From: Aestuariivirga sp.
Lineage (GTDB): Bacteria; Pseudomonadota; Alphaproteobacteria; Rhizobiales; Aestuariivirgaceae
DNA length: 49,694 nucleotides
Direction: 5' to 3'
NCBI GenBank assembly: GCA_030680855.1
Contig: JAUXUN010000001.1
Span: forward strand, 1-49,694
The notes below the pieces were generated by a model. That model made no database searches and was not told the DNA's origin. It was given only the letters and a program-made list of their open reading frames with translations. Made by a program: the position numbers and the translations under genes. Positions 6,858 through 16,930 of the stretch are shown here, piece by piece; the first letter of the stretch is position 1, and every line of letters begins with the position of its first letter.

Positions 6858-9503
6858 ATGGCCCAGGACGCGCCGACGACCATTCATTTGAAAGATTATA
6901 AACCGGCGCCTTATGTTCCCGGTGACCTGCACCTCACTTTTTCGCTTGAGCCACGGGCCACGCGGGTGATCTCGCGCATGGATATCAAGCCAAATCCCGC
7001 GAGCCCTGATAAGAATGCTGCGCTCGTCTTAAGCGGTGAAAAGTTGAAACTCATCGGCCTCAAGCTTGACGGCAAGAAACTCGAAGCTCCGGCCTTCCTA
7101 CTCACTGAGCGGGATCTGACAATTCCGGCCCCGCCGGCATCACCCTTCACACTTGAAATTGAAACCGAGTGTGATCCTGTCGGCAACACGGCACTTTCCG
7201 GCCTCTATCAATCGAATGGGGTCTTCTGCACGCAATGCGAGGCGGAAGGCTTCCGGCGCATCACCTATTTCTATGACCGGCCCGATGTGATGACGCGCTA
7301 CACGGTGCGCGTCGAAGCCAACAAGGCGTCCTGCCCCATCCTGCTCTCCAACGGAAATTTCCAGGAGGGCGGAGATATCGCAGGGACCGACCGGCACTTC
7401 GCCGTCTGGCATGACCCGCATCCAAAGCCGAGCTACCTTTTCGCGCTTGTTGCCGGCGATCTTGCCGGCGTCCGTGACAGTTTCACGACGATGTCAGGCA
7501 AGGCCGTGCAGCTCAGCATCTATGTGGAGAAGGGCAAGGAAGACCGCTGCGCCTGGGCCATGGAATCGCTCAAGGCGTCCATGCGCTGGGACGAGGAGGC
7601 GTTTGGACGCGAATATGATCTCGACGTGTTCAACATCGTGGCGGTCTCGGACTTCAACATGGGAGCGATGGAGAACAAGGGCCTCAATGTCTTCAACGAC
7701 AAATACATCCTGGCGCTTCCCGAAACGGCGACCGATCTCGACTACACCAATATCGAAGCCATCATCGCGCACGAATATTTCCACAACTGGACGGGCAACC
7801 GCATCACCTGCCGTGACTGGTTCCAGCTCTGCCTGAAGGAAGGCCTCACGGTTTTCCGCGACCAGGAATTTTCCTCGGACCTGCGCTCGCGCGCGGTGAA
7901 GCGCATCACCGATGTGAAAACCTTGCGGGCCCGGCAGATGCCGGAGGACGCTGGCCCGCTGGCCCATCCGCCGCGGCCCAACGCCTATATCGAGATCAAT
8001 AATTTCTACACGCCCACGGTTTATGAAAAAGGCGCCGAAATCTGCCGCATGATGAAGACGCTCATCGGCGACAAGGCCTTCCGCAAGGCAATGGATCTTT
8101 ATTTCGAACGCCATGACGGCGAGGCGGCAACGGTGGAAGATTTCGTGGCCTGCATGGCCGATACTTCGGGGCGCGACCTTACGCAATTTTTCAAGTGGTA
8201 CGAACAGGCGGGAACACCGCAGGTGAAGGTCACGACGCATTACGATGCGAAAGCCAAAACCTTTGACCTGACGCTGGCGCAGACGACCGCGCCCACCCCG
8301 GGCCAGTCTGACAAGCAACCCATGCACATTCCTTTCGGTCTGGGCCTTGTGGAACCATCAGGCGAAGATATGACGCTGGATCTTGAAGGGGTGGGCAGCC
8401 TCAACGCGCCGATCATTGAACTGACTGAGGAAAAAAGATCATTTCGGTTCCGAAATATTGTAATGCGGCCGGTTTTGTCGCTCAATCGCGGGTTTTCTGC
8501 GCCGGTCATCCTGCAGGAAGACGTGAGCCCGGAGGACCAGTTGTTCCTCATGGGACGCGACAGGGATACGTTCAACCGCTGGGAGGCCGGGCAGTCGCTG
8601 GGCAAAAAGCTGATCATCGCCAGCCTCAAGCCGCCCAATGACCTGGCTGATGTCATGGGCGACATTGGTGGCTATGCCGCGGCTCTCAAGACGACACTCG
8701 GCGACCAGAAGCTGGACCAGGCCTTCAAGGCACTCATGCTGGGTCTGCCGACGGAAGCCGACATCGCCGCGGCACTGGCTGCAAATGTCGATACGGACCA
8801 GGTTTTGAAGGCGCGCGAATTCGTGCGCGGCCAGTTGGGCGGAAGACTTAGGGATACGCTGCTTGGGATCTGGAACGACACGCGGGAGAGCGGCAAATAC
8901 GAACCTAATCCCGAAAGCACAGGCCGCCGGTCATTGCGCTACGCCGTGCTTGGGCTGCTAGCGGCAGGAATGCCCGATATGACTATTGATCTCATTCAGC
9001 GCGAGCTTGCTTCCGCTTCAAGCATGACGGCGGAGATTGGCGCATTGACCGCGATGTTGAGTATTGATGCACCTGAAACCCAGCAGGAGCTGGACAAGTT
9101 TTATGCGCGCCACAAGGGGGATAGCCTGCTTGTCGACAAGTGGTTTGCGCTGAACTCGTATGCGGCTGATGCGGCAAAAATCGAGACGCTCATGGGCCAT
9201 CCGGATTTCCGCCTCAGCACGCCCAACCGCGTCTATGCGCTGATCGGCGGCTTCACCGCGATGAATCTTTCTGCCTTCCACGCGGCCGATGGCGAGGGCT
9301 ACCGGGTGGTGGCCGACACGATCCTGAAAGTGAACGCGATCAACCCCCAGGTGGCGGCCCGCATGGCCACCGGATTCCGCAGCTGGCGCATCATGGATGA
9401 GGTGCGCCGCCAGGCCGCCGCGGGGCAGCTTGAAAGGATCCTGGCGAGCCCCGGACTTTCGCGCGACTGCATTGAAATCGTTTCGAAAACCCTCAAGGGC
9501 TAG
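6858..9503 (+). CDS. pepN: aminopeptidase N (M1 family zinc peptidase)
   Basis: The protein is 881 aa. The ATG at 6858 is preferred over the GTG at 6852, because CCGGAG lies just upstream and most PepN proteins begin shortly before the beta-sandwich domain. It has the exopeptidase motif GAMEN (residues 269-273), the zinc site HEYFH (305-309) and the downstream zinc-ligand Glu in LKEGLT. A C-terminal DUF3458-type helical region resembles E. coli PepN. It removes N-terminal residues from peptides in the cytoplasm. Length and motifs are intact. Confidence 0.96.
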   Translation: MAQDAPTTIHLKDYKPAPYVPGDLHLTFSLEPRATRVISRMDIKPNPASPDKNAALVLSGEKLKLIGLKLDGKKLEAPAFLLTERDLTIPAPPASPFTLEIETECDPVGNTALSGLYQSNGVFCTQCEAEGFRRITYFYDRPDVMTRYTVRVEANKASCPILLSNGNFQEGGDIAGTDRHFAVWHDPHPKPSYLFALVAGDLAGVRDSFTTMSGKAVQLSIYVEKGKEDRCAWAMESLKASMRWDEEAFGREYDLDVFNIVAVSDFNMGAMENKGLNVFNDKYILALPETATDLDYTNIEAIIAHEYFHNWTGNRITCRDWFQLCLKEGLTVFRDQEFSSDLRSRAVKRITDVKTLRARQMPEDAGPLAHPPRPNAYIEINNFYTPTVYEKGAEICRMMKTLIGDKAFRKAMDLYFERHDGEAATVEDFVACMADTSGRDLTQFFKWYEQAGTPQVKVTTHYDAKAKTFDLTLAQTTAPTPGQSDKQPMHIPFGLGLVEPSGEDMTLDLEGVGSLNAPIIELTEEKRSFRFRNIVMRPVLSLNRGFSAPVILQEDVSPEDQLFLMGRDRDTFNRWEAGQSLGKKLIIASLKPPNDLADVMGDIGGYAAALKTTLGDQKLDQAFKALMLGLPTEADIAAALAANVDTDQVLKAREFVRGQLGGRLRDTLLGIWNDTRESGKYEPNPESTGRRSLRYAVLGLLAAGMPDMTIDLIQRELASASSMTAEIGALTAMLSIDAPETQQELDKFYARHKGDSLLVDKWFALNSYAADAAKIETLMGHPDFRLSTPNRVYALIGGFTAMNLSAFHAADGEGYRVVADTILKVNAINPQVAARMATGFRSWRIMDEVRRQAAAGQLERILASPGLSRDCIEIVSKTLKG

Positions 9504-9591
9504 CGTTCCAAAAATTCATAACTGGACAAGTTGTTTCGTTTGCGAATCAATGGGGCATTGATTCGGTTTTTGGCGGCCAAATGCGTATCAA

Positions 9592-11943
9592 TTGCCGGTT
9601 CATGCGGGCGACGTTCAAAGGTATCTCATCTTGGGTAAGGCACAGATCGGAGAACTGTTCTTCAGGGAGCGCGCATTGCGCCTGCCTTCTCCCCTGCCCG
9701 GCCGATGGCGCATCACCATTTCGGAAAAATCCCTGCGCCGGCTGATCATGGTTCTCACGGCGCTGTTCCTTCTCGCGCTGTGCATTTCGCTCACGGCGCA
9801 ACTCCTGCAAAGCCGCAGCAGCCACCTTGTCGAACAAAACCGTCTTTCGATCCTGCAGGCGGAACTCGTCACGCAAAAAATCGTTGCCGCCCTTGCCGCC
9901 GATGTGGCGAACGGGCAAACGGTTCGCCCCCTGACGGCGGAACTTCTCGCGCAATCCCTGCCCGCAGGCGCTGTTGCCGAGGACCGGTTTTTTGCGCTCG
10001 TCGACAATTTCGGCCAGATCATCGCCAGCGCGCCGGCCCCTGCAAAACTTGCGGGCCGGAAGATCACCGACGTACTGGGTCCGCAGTTCATCACCGATAC
10101 GGATTTCAACGCCCAGACCATGCGCCCCTTCGTGCTGGCAAATGGCGAGGCGGCCTACGTGACGGCGCGGCAGTTCGGGAATTTTCCGGGAAGCCTTGTG
10201 GTGTTCCAGAAACGCTCGGACCTATTGGGCGCGTGGCGGGACGGGGTGACCCGGCTTTCCATTCTCTTTGTTGCCACCGTGCTGGTTCTCGCCATGCTGG
10301 CCGGCGCCTTTCACTGGCAGGCGGAAAAAGCCTCGGAAGCCGACTCCACCCTGGCAATCGCCACCGAGCGGCTGGACAAGGCGCTGGACCGCAGCAACTG
10401 CGGCATGTGGGACTGGAACTTGGCCGAGGGCACGATCTTCTGGTCCAAGTCCATGTATGAAATCCTCGGGCTGCCACCCAAGGGCGAGCTCTTGAGTTTT
10501 GGCGAAGTGTCGGAAAGGCTTCACCCGGAAAACGCCAACATCGAATTCATGATTGAAGAGCTGCTGCGCGGCGAGCGCACGGTGTTCAACCGCGAATTCC
10601 GGATGCGCCATGAGGACGGCCATTGGGTTTGGCTCCGGGCGCGCGCCGCTTTGGCTCCCGGCGACAATCCGGAAGCGCCGCATCTCATCGGCATCGTGTT
10701 TGACATCACGGCGCAGAAACAATCGGACAAGCTCAACCAGGACGCGGAGCTTCGCCTGAAGGATGCGGTTGAGAATATTTCCGAGGCCTTTGTGTTGTGG
10801 GACACGGAAAACCGTCTGGTTCTGTGCAACTCGAAATACCAGCAGTTCCATTCCCTGCCCGCTTCGTCGTGCGTTCCCGGCACGCCCTATGCCATCGTCA
10901 CGCAATCGGCGAAAGAACCCATCGTGCGCCAGTATGTGCCCACGGCGGGGGGGGACAATTTCGAAGGGAAATCGCTGGAGGTCCAGCTTGGCGATGGCCG
11001 CTGGCTGCAGATCAACGAACGCCGCACCAAGGACGGCGGCTTCGTGTCGGTGGGAACCGACATCACGGCGTTGAAGAAGCAGGAAGAGCGCCTGCTGCTG
11101 TCCGAGCGCACCCTGATGATGACGGTGCGTGACTTGCAGAAGGAACGCCTGCTCGCCGATCAGCAATCGCAGCGCCTGGCTGACCTGGCCGACAAGTATG
11201 CGCGTGAGAAAACCCGGGCTGAGACGGCGAACCGCTCGAAGTCGGAATTCCTCGCCAACATGAGCCATGAACTCAGAACGCCGCTCAATGCCATCATCGG
11301 CTTCAGCGAAGTCATGCAGGAAGAAATGTTCGGGCCGCTGGGCTCGGGCAAATACACGGAGTATTCGCACGACATTCACAAAAGCGGGCAATTCCTGCTG
11401 GACGTGATCAACGACATTCTCGACATGTCGAAGATCGAGGCGGGCCGCATGGAGCTTGAGCTTACGACGCTGTCGCTGCCATCGATCATCGACGACATCA
11501 TGCGTTTCGTCGGCCCGCGCGCGGCGGAAGGCAAGGTCGATATTGTCCTTGAGCTTCCCAAGACCTGCAACATCAACGCCGACCGGCGCGCCCTGAAGCA
11601 GGTGTTCATCAACCTGATGTCAAATGCGGTGAAATTCACGCCGGAGGGCGGACAGGTCAAGGTGTCAGTGGCAAAAACCAAGGAAGGGGCACGGGTCACC
11701 ATCAGCGACACAGGGATCGGCATTCCGCATAACGACATCGAAAAACTGGGGCGGCCCTTCGAGCAGGTGGAAAACCAGTTCACCAAGAGCAAGGGAGGCT
11801 CGGGCCTCGGGCTGGCGATCTCGAAATCCCTGGTGGACCTCCACAACGGCTCGCTCACCATCGCCAGCACGGTTGGGTCAGGGACGACGGTAACGGTAGA
11901 ACTTCTTACGACGCCAACCGCGGAGAATTCCAGCGCGGCTTAG
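9592..11943 (+). CDS. membrane sensor histidine kinase with PAS domains (PleC-like)
   Basis: A protein of up to 783 aa. The longest frame starts at a TTG (9592). A TTG near 9628 is also possible, so the N-terminus is uncertain. The order is: TM helix (about 55-75), extracytoplasmic sensing region, second TM (about 225-243), PAS domain (about 265-370), PAS-like domain (about 385-500), HisKA with phospho-acceptor His559 in MSHELRTPLNAIIGFSEVM, then HATPase_c with the N box (NLMSNAVKFTPEGG), G1 (DTGIGI) and G2 (GGSGLGLAIS). The layout resembles PleC/DivJ-class kinases of alphaproteobacterial cell-cycle signalling. No cognate regulator is adjacent, as is usual for that class. Confidence 0.9.
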   Translation: MPVHAGDVQRYLILGKAQIGELFFRERALRLPSPLPGRWRITISEKSLRRLIMVLTALFLLALCISLTAQLLQSRSSHLVEQNRLSILQAELVTQKIVAALAADVANGQTVRPLTAELLAQSLPAGAVAEDRFFALVDNFGQIIASAPAPAKLAGRKITDVLGPQFITDTDFNAQTMRPFVLANGEAAYVTARQFGNFPGSLVVFQKRSDLLGAWRDGVTRLSILFVATVLVLAMLAGAFHWQAEKASEADSTLAIATERLDKALDRSNCGMWDWNLAEGTIFWSKSMYEILGLPPKGELLSFGEVSERLHPENANIEFMIEELLRGERTVFNREFRMRHEDGHWVWLRARAALAPGDNPEAPHLIGIVFDITAQKQSDKLNQDAELRLKDAVENISEAFVLWDTENRLVLCNSKYQQFHSLPASSCVPGTPYAIVTQSAKEPIVRQYVPTAGGDNFEGKSLEVQLGDGRWLQINERRTKDGGFVSVGTDITALKKQEERLLLSERTLMMTVRDLQKERLLADQQSQRLADLADKYAREKTRAETANRSKSEFLANMSHELRTPLNAIIGFSEVMQEEMFGPLGSGKYTEYSHDIHKSGQFLLDVINDILDMSKIEAGRMELELTTLSLPSIIDDIMRFVGPRAAEGKVDIVLELPKTCNINADRRALKQVFINLMSNAVKFTPEGGQVKVSVAKTKEGARVTISDTGIGIPHNDIEKLGRPFEQVENQFTKSKGGSGLGLAISKSLVDLHNGSLTIASTVGSGTTVTVELLTTPTAENSSAA

Positions 11944-11991
11944 CCCTGCTCTCCATGCTGTCCTCTCCGCGCCGCAGGAGAAGACGCTTAT

Positions 11992-12501
11992 TCACCGCTT
12001 CCTGCTCTTGTTCCGGCTGGCGCGGTCGCGGATCGCGTTTGCTAATACCTTGCGCTCTTCGGGGGACAGCCGGCCTATGATATCAAGCGCCGCGTCGCCG
12101 CCGCGGGCTGCCAGTTTTCCGGACTGGCTGGCAAACTCGCCGACCACCAGCTTGACATTTTCCACGTCATAGGGCTCGCTCACCAGGACATCGGCAAGTT
12201 TGGCGGCGACTGACTCGGTGCCCTCCCGCTCGGCGCGGAAATCCTTGCGGTATTGCCTCAGGATGTCGAGAAGAGCTTTCCGCCTTTCGCTGGGCATCTC
12301 GGCAAAAAAGCCGCGGGGGATGAGCTGGGCATAGCTTGCCCCGATGAAGCGCTGGGGACCGCCATGGGTGAAATAGCGCGTGGCGATTGCCGCCCCAATA
12401 AAAAGATTGAGGGCGAGCGAGGCGATCAGCAGGGCTGTCCACCAGCGCGAGCCTTGCGGGGGCCAGTAGCGGGATTTTGTTGTTGTTCCGTCGTCCCTCA
12501 T
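11992..12501 (-). CDS. periplasmic heavy-metal-sensor-like protein (CnrR/Metal_resist type)
   Basis: A 169-aa protein with one N-terminal TM helix (WTALLIASLALNLFIGAAIA). The periplasmic helical domain contains RGFFAEMPSERRKALLDILRQYRKDF and a C-terminal IIGRLSPEERKVLANAIRDR, the pattern of CnrR/ZraP-like 'Metal_resist' sensors. It is the last gene of a three-gene operon after an ECF sigma factor and a small membrane protein, with a 4-bp ATGA overlap with the latter. It probably senses the periplasm and helps control the sigma factor. The ligand is unknown. Confidence 0.75.
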   Translation of the reverse strand: MRDDGTTTKSRYWPPQGSRWWTALLIASLALNLFIGAAIATRYFTHGGPQRFIGASYAQLIPRGFFAEMPSERRKALLDILRQYRKDFRAEREGTESVAAKLADVLVSEPYDVENVKLVVGEFASQSGKLAARGGDAALDIIGRLSPEERKVLANAIRDRASRNKSRKR

Positions 12502-12851
12502 GTCACGTCACCTTCCGCATAGCTTTCAGCGTCATCAAGGCCCGTGGAGGGCATTGAATCGGACATATCCGCCGAGACTCCATCGGTGATGGCGTCGGGA
12601 AGATAGGCATCGAACGTGTCTTTGGAGCCGATATAGATTCCAAGGGCCAGCGCCGCCGCCAGCGGCAGGCCTACCGTCCAGCTTTGTATTCTGGGGCGCG
12701 GTTGAAAGGGCACAACATTCACCTGCTGCCCGACCGACTGAATGGCCAGCATAAGGCGCGCCTCGGCGCCTTCGGGCACCGAAGGTTCGGTGGCGCGCGT
12801 CAGCAGCTTCTCGAGCGCTGCGTCCATCCGGGTTTCGTCATATTTTTCCAT
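12498..12851 (-). CDS. small single-pass membrane protein, probable anti-sigma factor
   Basis: The protein is 117 aa. It has a cytoplasmic N-terminal half (LEKLLTRATEPSVPEGAEARL), one TM helix (about 76-93, WTVGLPLAAALALGIYIGS) and an acidic periplasmic tail. It starts 9 bp after the ECF sigma gene and overlaps the metal-sensor-like gene by 4 bp. This gene order and topology suggest it tethers the sigma factor to the membrane. No zinc-binding ZAS motif is present, so it is not a classical zinc anti-sigma. The assignment rests mainly on context. Confidence 0.65.
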   Translation of the reverse strand: MEKYDETRMDAALEKLLTRATEPSVPEGAEARLMLAIQSVGQQVNVVPFQPRPRIQSWTVGLPLAAALALGIYIGSKDTFDAYLPDAITDGVSADMSDSMPSTGLDDAESYAEGDVT

Positions 12852-12860
12852 AGTACACCT

Positions 12861-13409
12861 TCATCCGGCTTTCGAACTCAACTCATCCAATAGGCCGCGC
12901 CAATCCTCGGCGAGGCTTTCCCTCAGGGCCCGCTTGCCACGGGTCAACAGGGACTCAATGGCATCCACGGAAATCTCCATCACCGAGGCCGCCGAAATAT
13001 TGCTCATGCCCTCGAAGTAAACGAGGGTTACCGCCAATTTCTGCCGCTCGGGCAGGCTGGCGATGGCCTGGTTAACGCGGGCGGTTACCGCCTGCTCCTC
13101 TAGTTCGGCGCCGGTGACCTGGCGCGGGTCGGCCACTTCGGCAATCGCGTCAATGTCGGCGTGCAACTTGCGGCGCAAGCGGTCAATGGCCAGATTCGAG
13201 GCTACGCGCATCAGCCAGCCTTTCAGCGCCCTGGCTTCGCGGATCTGCGCCGGGTTCTGCCACAGCTTGACGAAGGCCTCCTGGGCCACGTCTTCGGTTT
13301 CGGCATTACCGTTCATCATGCGCCACACCATGCGGTACACGGGCTTGTAATAACGCGAGACCAACTCGGCGAACGCAGAGGCGTCACGGCGAGCCGATGC
13401 CAGGAGCAA
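12861..13409 (-). CDS. ECF-family RNA polymerase sigma factor
   Basis: A 182-aa protein with sigma region 2 (FAELVSRYYKPVYRMVWRM and DVAQEAFVKLW) and region 4 (LPERQKLAVTLVYFEGMSN, then the helix-turn-helix ISAASVMEISVDAIESLLTRGK). The start is uncertain. The first usable codon is a TTG at 13409-13407, but the frame stays open upstream to a stop at 13478-13476 with homologous-looking residues (DLQTASDATL). A rare upstream start is therefore possible. It is first in an operon with the membrane protein and metal-sensor-like protein that probably regulate it. Confidence 0.88.
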   Translation of the reverse strand: MLLASARRDASAFAELVSRYYKPVYRMVWRMMNGNAETEDVAQEAFVKLWQNPAQIREARALKGWLMRVASNLAIDRLRRKLHADIDAIAEVADPRQVTGAELEEQAVTARVNQAIASLPERQKLAVTLVYFEGMSNISAASVMEISVDAIESLLTRGKRALRESLAEDWRGLLDELSSKAG

Positions 13410-13486
13410 GGTGGCATCGCTCGCCGTCTGCAGGTCCGCTGAACTGGACTCCTGTATTTCACTACTCCATACGCTTCATCCCGGCC

Positions 13487-13939
13487 TCAGTTGGCCGATG
13501 TCAGTTGCAAAGCTTTACGCCATTTTGCGATTTTGAAAATACGTGCTTCAGAAAAAGATACGCCGCCATCACCGTCGGTATCCGCCCCTGTCACCATGGC
13601 CTCAATGTAGCGGTCGAGTTCGGCGCGGCTGATGCTGCCGTCCCTGTCGGCATCGAGATTTGCCAGAATGCGGTTGCGCCGGCGCTCCAGGGCGGCCTGG
13701 AGCGAGGCGTCGATTTCAGCGGTGCTGACCGCGTTGTCCTTGTTCACATCGATACCGAGAAACCGTCTCTCGGCCACCGGCATGAATTCAGCAAGGTTGA
13801 TCTTGCCATCCTTGTTAAGGTCGATCCGGTCAAAGGACTTTTGGGCCTTGGGCAGATAGGGCTCAGCCGCCATGGCAAGCCCCCCTGCAGCCACAAGGCC
13901 GGTCGTTAAAAGCACTGCATACAGAGTTTTCTTGGACAT
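13487..13939 (-). CDS. exported EF-hand calcium-binding protein
   Basis: The start is set at 13939, because this ATG follows GGAGGCAAC and begins a signal peptide (MSKKTLYAVLLTTGLVAAGG, cleaved near AMA-AEP). Four EF-hand-like loops are visible at residues 40-51, 64-75, 96-107 and 120-131, each beginning with Asp and ending with Glu. Loop 2 has Asn where the usual Gly stands at loop position 6. The 150-aa protein probably binds calcium in the periplasm. It lies upstream of the ECF sigma operon on the same strand and downstream of glnE. Confidence 0.88.
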   Translation of the reverse strand: MSKKTLYAVLLTTGLVAAGGLAMAAEPYLPKAQKSFDRIDLNKDGKINLAEFMPVAERRFLGIDVNKDNAVSTAEIDASLQAALERRRNRILANLDADRDGSISRAELDRYIEAMVTGADTDGDGGVSFSEARIFKIAKWRKALQLTSAN

Positions 13940-14014
13940 TGTTGCCTCCATTGGTTTTCGGGAATTCATGCTTCCCAAACCCAAGACGAAACGGGAACCC
14001 GGAATCCGTCGGCC

Positions 14015-16921
14015 TCAGCCCACAGGGCCGATAAGGTCGTCAAAGAGACCCGCAATCCGCTTCTGCGTGTCGTTAACCAGTGAATCGGCGGCCCTGATAT
14101 CGGGTACGCCGGCGGCGCGGGCTACCAACTGGTTAAGGCCCGCCGGCGACCTGGCCGGGTCGTAGGCACCGGTGACGCATAGCCGTAGCACCTGGGTTAT
14201 CCGGTGGTAGAGCAGGCACGCCTCCTTGATCTCACCTGCCAAGCCTGTCTCAAGGAATCCGGCGGCGGCGAGCTTGGCCAGAGCCGCATGGGTGTTGGTA
14301 TCGAGGGTTTCCGGGTGATGCTCGGCATGAATGAGCTGCAGGAACTGGGCGATGAATTCAATCTCGACCAGGCCGCCCCGAGCCCGCTTGATATCCCAAA
14401 GTCCGGCTGAGCCCTGCTCCTTCACCATCAGGCGGCGCATGTCGAAAACATCCTGCCGCGTCGTGGCCGCATCACGCCCGGCGCACAGGCTGGCGGTGAT
14501 GGCCTGTGAAATTGCGTTGGCGAGTTCCGCATCGCCGCTCACGACACGGGCCCGGGTAAGTGCAAGTTTTTCCCAAGTCCAGGCGGAATTCTTCTGATAG
14601 TCGCGGAAGCTGCCCAGGCTTGTGGCCACGGGGCCCTGGCTGCCTGATGGCCGCAGGCGCATGTCCACCTCGAAGAGCACACCCTCTCCCGTTGGCGCAG
14701 TGATGGAGTTGATCAGCCGCTGGGTCAGCCGGGTGAAATACTGATTCACGCTCAGGGGCTTTGCCCCTCCGGAATTTTCCGTTCCTGGCTCGCTGTCATA
14801 AATGAGCATGAGATCAAGATCGGACGAGGCGGTCATTTCCCGTCCGCCCATTTTGCCCATGGCAATCACGCAACTGCGGCCGCCGGCCACATCGCCGTGG
14901 CGCATCCGCATCTCCTGCCGGGCGGAGGCGTGCAGCCGCTGCAGGAGCAGTTCGGCAATCGTCGAGAAGGAAGCACCCGCTTCCACGGCACTTACGGTTT
15001 CCGACAAAACGCGCACGCCGACGCGGAACATCTGTTCCCGGCCAATGATGCGGACACGGTCCACGACTTCATCCAGTGAGGCGCCCACAGGAATGGCGGA
15101 TGCGATCATGGATTGAATCTCGCTGGCGCGGGGCAAGGCACCGAAAAAGCCGGGGTCAAGCACCGCATCCAAAACGCGTGGGCGGGCGCTCAACTGTTCG
15201 GCAAGGCGTGGGGCGGTTCCCAATATGGTGGCGATGAGATCAAGCAGGTTGGGATTGGCTTTCAGCATGGAAAAAAGCTGAACCCCGGCGGGAAGACCGG
15301 CGATGAACTTGTCAAAGGCGAGAAAGGCCAGGTCCGGTTCGCCGCTGCGGGCCAGCGCCAAGAGAAGCTGCGGCATCAGCTCGGTGAGCAGTTCCCTGGC
15401 TTTGCCGCTGCGGGTGGCGGCGTAGCGGCCAAAATGCCAGCCACGGATAGTAGCCGAAATTTCGCTCGCCCGTTTGAAGCCCATGCGCTCCAGGGTTTCA
15501 ATGGTTTCAGGATCATCCTCACCGCCGGTGAAAACCAGGCTGCCAGTGTCGGTTCCGAGTTCACCGGCGCTTTCAAAGAGCGCGGCGTAGTGGCTTTGCA
15601 CGAGTTCAAAAGTCTGGCGCAGCTTTGTTTCGAAGTCCTGCGTCGAAGCAAAACCAGACAGCCGCGCCAGATTTTCGAAAGCTGTTTCATCCTGTGGCAG
15701 CACATGGGCTTGCTCGTCGTTCACCATCTGGATGCGGTGCTCGATGCCGCGCATGAAACGGTAGGCCGCCTTCAATTCATCGGCAGCGCTTTGGGATATC
15801 CATTGCGCTTCGGCCAAGGCATCGAGCATTTCCAGAGTGCGCAAGCCGCGCAGCGCCGGGTTGCGCCCGCCGGCAATGAGCTGCTGGGTCTGCACGAAGA
15901 ATTCAATTTCCCGAATGCCGCCACGGCCCAGCTTGATGTTATGGCCATGGACCGCAATGGTGCCATGGCCCTTCACGGCGTGGATCTGGCGCTTCAGGGA
16001 TTGCACATCGGCGATCGCCGCGAAGTCCAGATACTTGCGCCAGATATAGGGCTTGAGCCGCAGCAGAAATTCCATCCCCAAACCAATGTCACCCGCCGCG
16101 GCCCGCGCCTTAATCATGGCGGCGCGCTCCCAGTTCTGCCCCATGCTTTCATAGTAATTGGCGGCGGCTTCCAGGGCGATGGCAACCTGAGTGGCGCGTG
16201 GATCAGGGCGCAGGCGCAGGTCCACGCGAAAGCCGTAGCCGTCTTCCGTCATGTCCTGCAAAATGGTGACGAGGCGCTTGGTGAGCCGCACAAAGAATGT
16301 GGCGGGCTCGACGCCTTCCGCCATGGGTGCTGTTTCCGGATCGTAGAGAATGATGAGATCGATATCGCTGGAGTAGTTCAATTCGCCGGCGCCGTGTTTG
16401 CCCATGGCCAGCACCACATAACCGCAGTGGCGCGAGGGATCCTTCTCATCGATACAGCGGAATTTTCCAGCGCGCGTGGCATCGAGAAGCAGCCAGTTGA
16501 CTGTTGCCTCCAGCATGGCATCGGCAAAGCGCGTGAGGGCTTCCGTCACCTCGTCAACGGACCAGACCTCCCCCAGATCGGCAAGGGCGATGAGAAGCGA
16601 GGCCTTGGCCTTGGCATGGCGCAGCGCCGTCATGATTTCGGCCTGGGTGGAAAGGGTTTGCGCGGCGTGAACGCCTGTGCACAGGGACGTCAACAGGTCT
16701 TCGGGCACATGGCCCAACAGGTCTGCCAGAAAATGCGGATCGCGCAGCATGAGGGCGCGCAGATAGGGCGAGCCTCCGGCCACGGCTTCAAGAAAAGTCC
16801 GGTGGCTTTGCAGCAGCACCTGATGTCCCGGCGCCAGGTCACTCCAGAACCTCGCAGCGCCTTCCATGTCACGCGGTGCAGGCAAATGCTGCTTCAGACG
16901 TTCCGAAAAAACCCCAGTCAT
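14015..16921 (-). CDS. glnE: bifunctional glutamine synthetase adenylyltransferase / adenylyl-removing enzyme
   Basis: A 968-aa protein with two nucleotidyltransferase domains. The N-terminal adenylyl-removing domain has the YSSDIDLIILYD metal-binding Asp pair. The C-terminal adenylylating domain has ASSDLDLMLIYDSE. Both are followed by the family's regulatory helical repeats (LGRGGIREIEFFVQTQQL and RGGLVEIEFIAQFLQL). It adenylylates and de-adenylylates glutamine synthetase in response to PII and glutamine. Length is normal. It begins 9 bp after a sensor kinase gene on the same strand, an arrangement seen in other Hyphomicrobiales. Confidence 0.97.
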   Translation of the reverse strand: MTGVFSERLKQHLPAPRDMEGAARFWSDLAPGHQVLLQSHRTFLEAVAGGSPYLRALMLRDPHFLADLLGHVPEDLLTSLCTGVHAAQTLSTQAEIMTALRHAKAKASLLIALADLGEVWSVDEVTEALTRFADAMLEATVNWLLLDATRAGKFRCIDEKDPSRHCGYVVLAMGKHGAGELNYSSDIDLIILYDPETAPMAEGVEPATFFVRLTKRLVTILQDMTEDGYGFRVDLRLRPDPRATQVAIALEAAANYYESMGQNWERAAMIKARAAAGDIGLGMEFLLRLKPYIWRKYLDFAAIADVQSLKRQIHAVKGHGTIAVHGHNIKLGRGGIREIEFFVQTQQLIAGGRNPALRGLRTLEMLDALAEAQWISQSAADELKAAYRFMRGIEHRIQMVNDEQAHVLPQDETAFENLARLSGFASTQDFETKLRQTFELVQSHYAALFESAGELGTDTGSLVFTGGEDDPETIETLERMGFKRASEISATIRGWHFGRYAATRSGKARELLTELMPQLLLALARSGEPDLAFLAFDKFIAGLPAGVQLFSMLKANPNLLDLIATILGTAPRLAEQLSARPRVLDAVLDPGFFGALPRASEIQSMIASAIPVGASLDEVVDRVRIIGREQMFRVGVRVLSETVSAVEAGASFSTIAELLLQRLHASARQEMRMRHGDVAGGRSCVIAMGKMGGREMTASSDLDLMLIYDSEPGTENSGGAKPLSVNQYFTRLTQRLINSITAPTGEGVLFEVDMRLRPSGSQGPVATSLGSFRDYQKNSAWTWEKLALTRARVVSGDAELANAISQAITASLCAGRDAATTRQDVFDMRRLMVKEQGSAGLWDIKRARGGLVEIEFIAQFLQLIHAEHHPETLDTNTHAALAKLAAAGFLETGLAGEIKEACLLYHRITQVLRLCVTGAYDPARSPAGLNQLVARAAGVPDIRAADSLVNDTQKRIAGLFDDLIGPVG

Positions 16922-16930
16922 GGGGCCATA

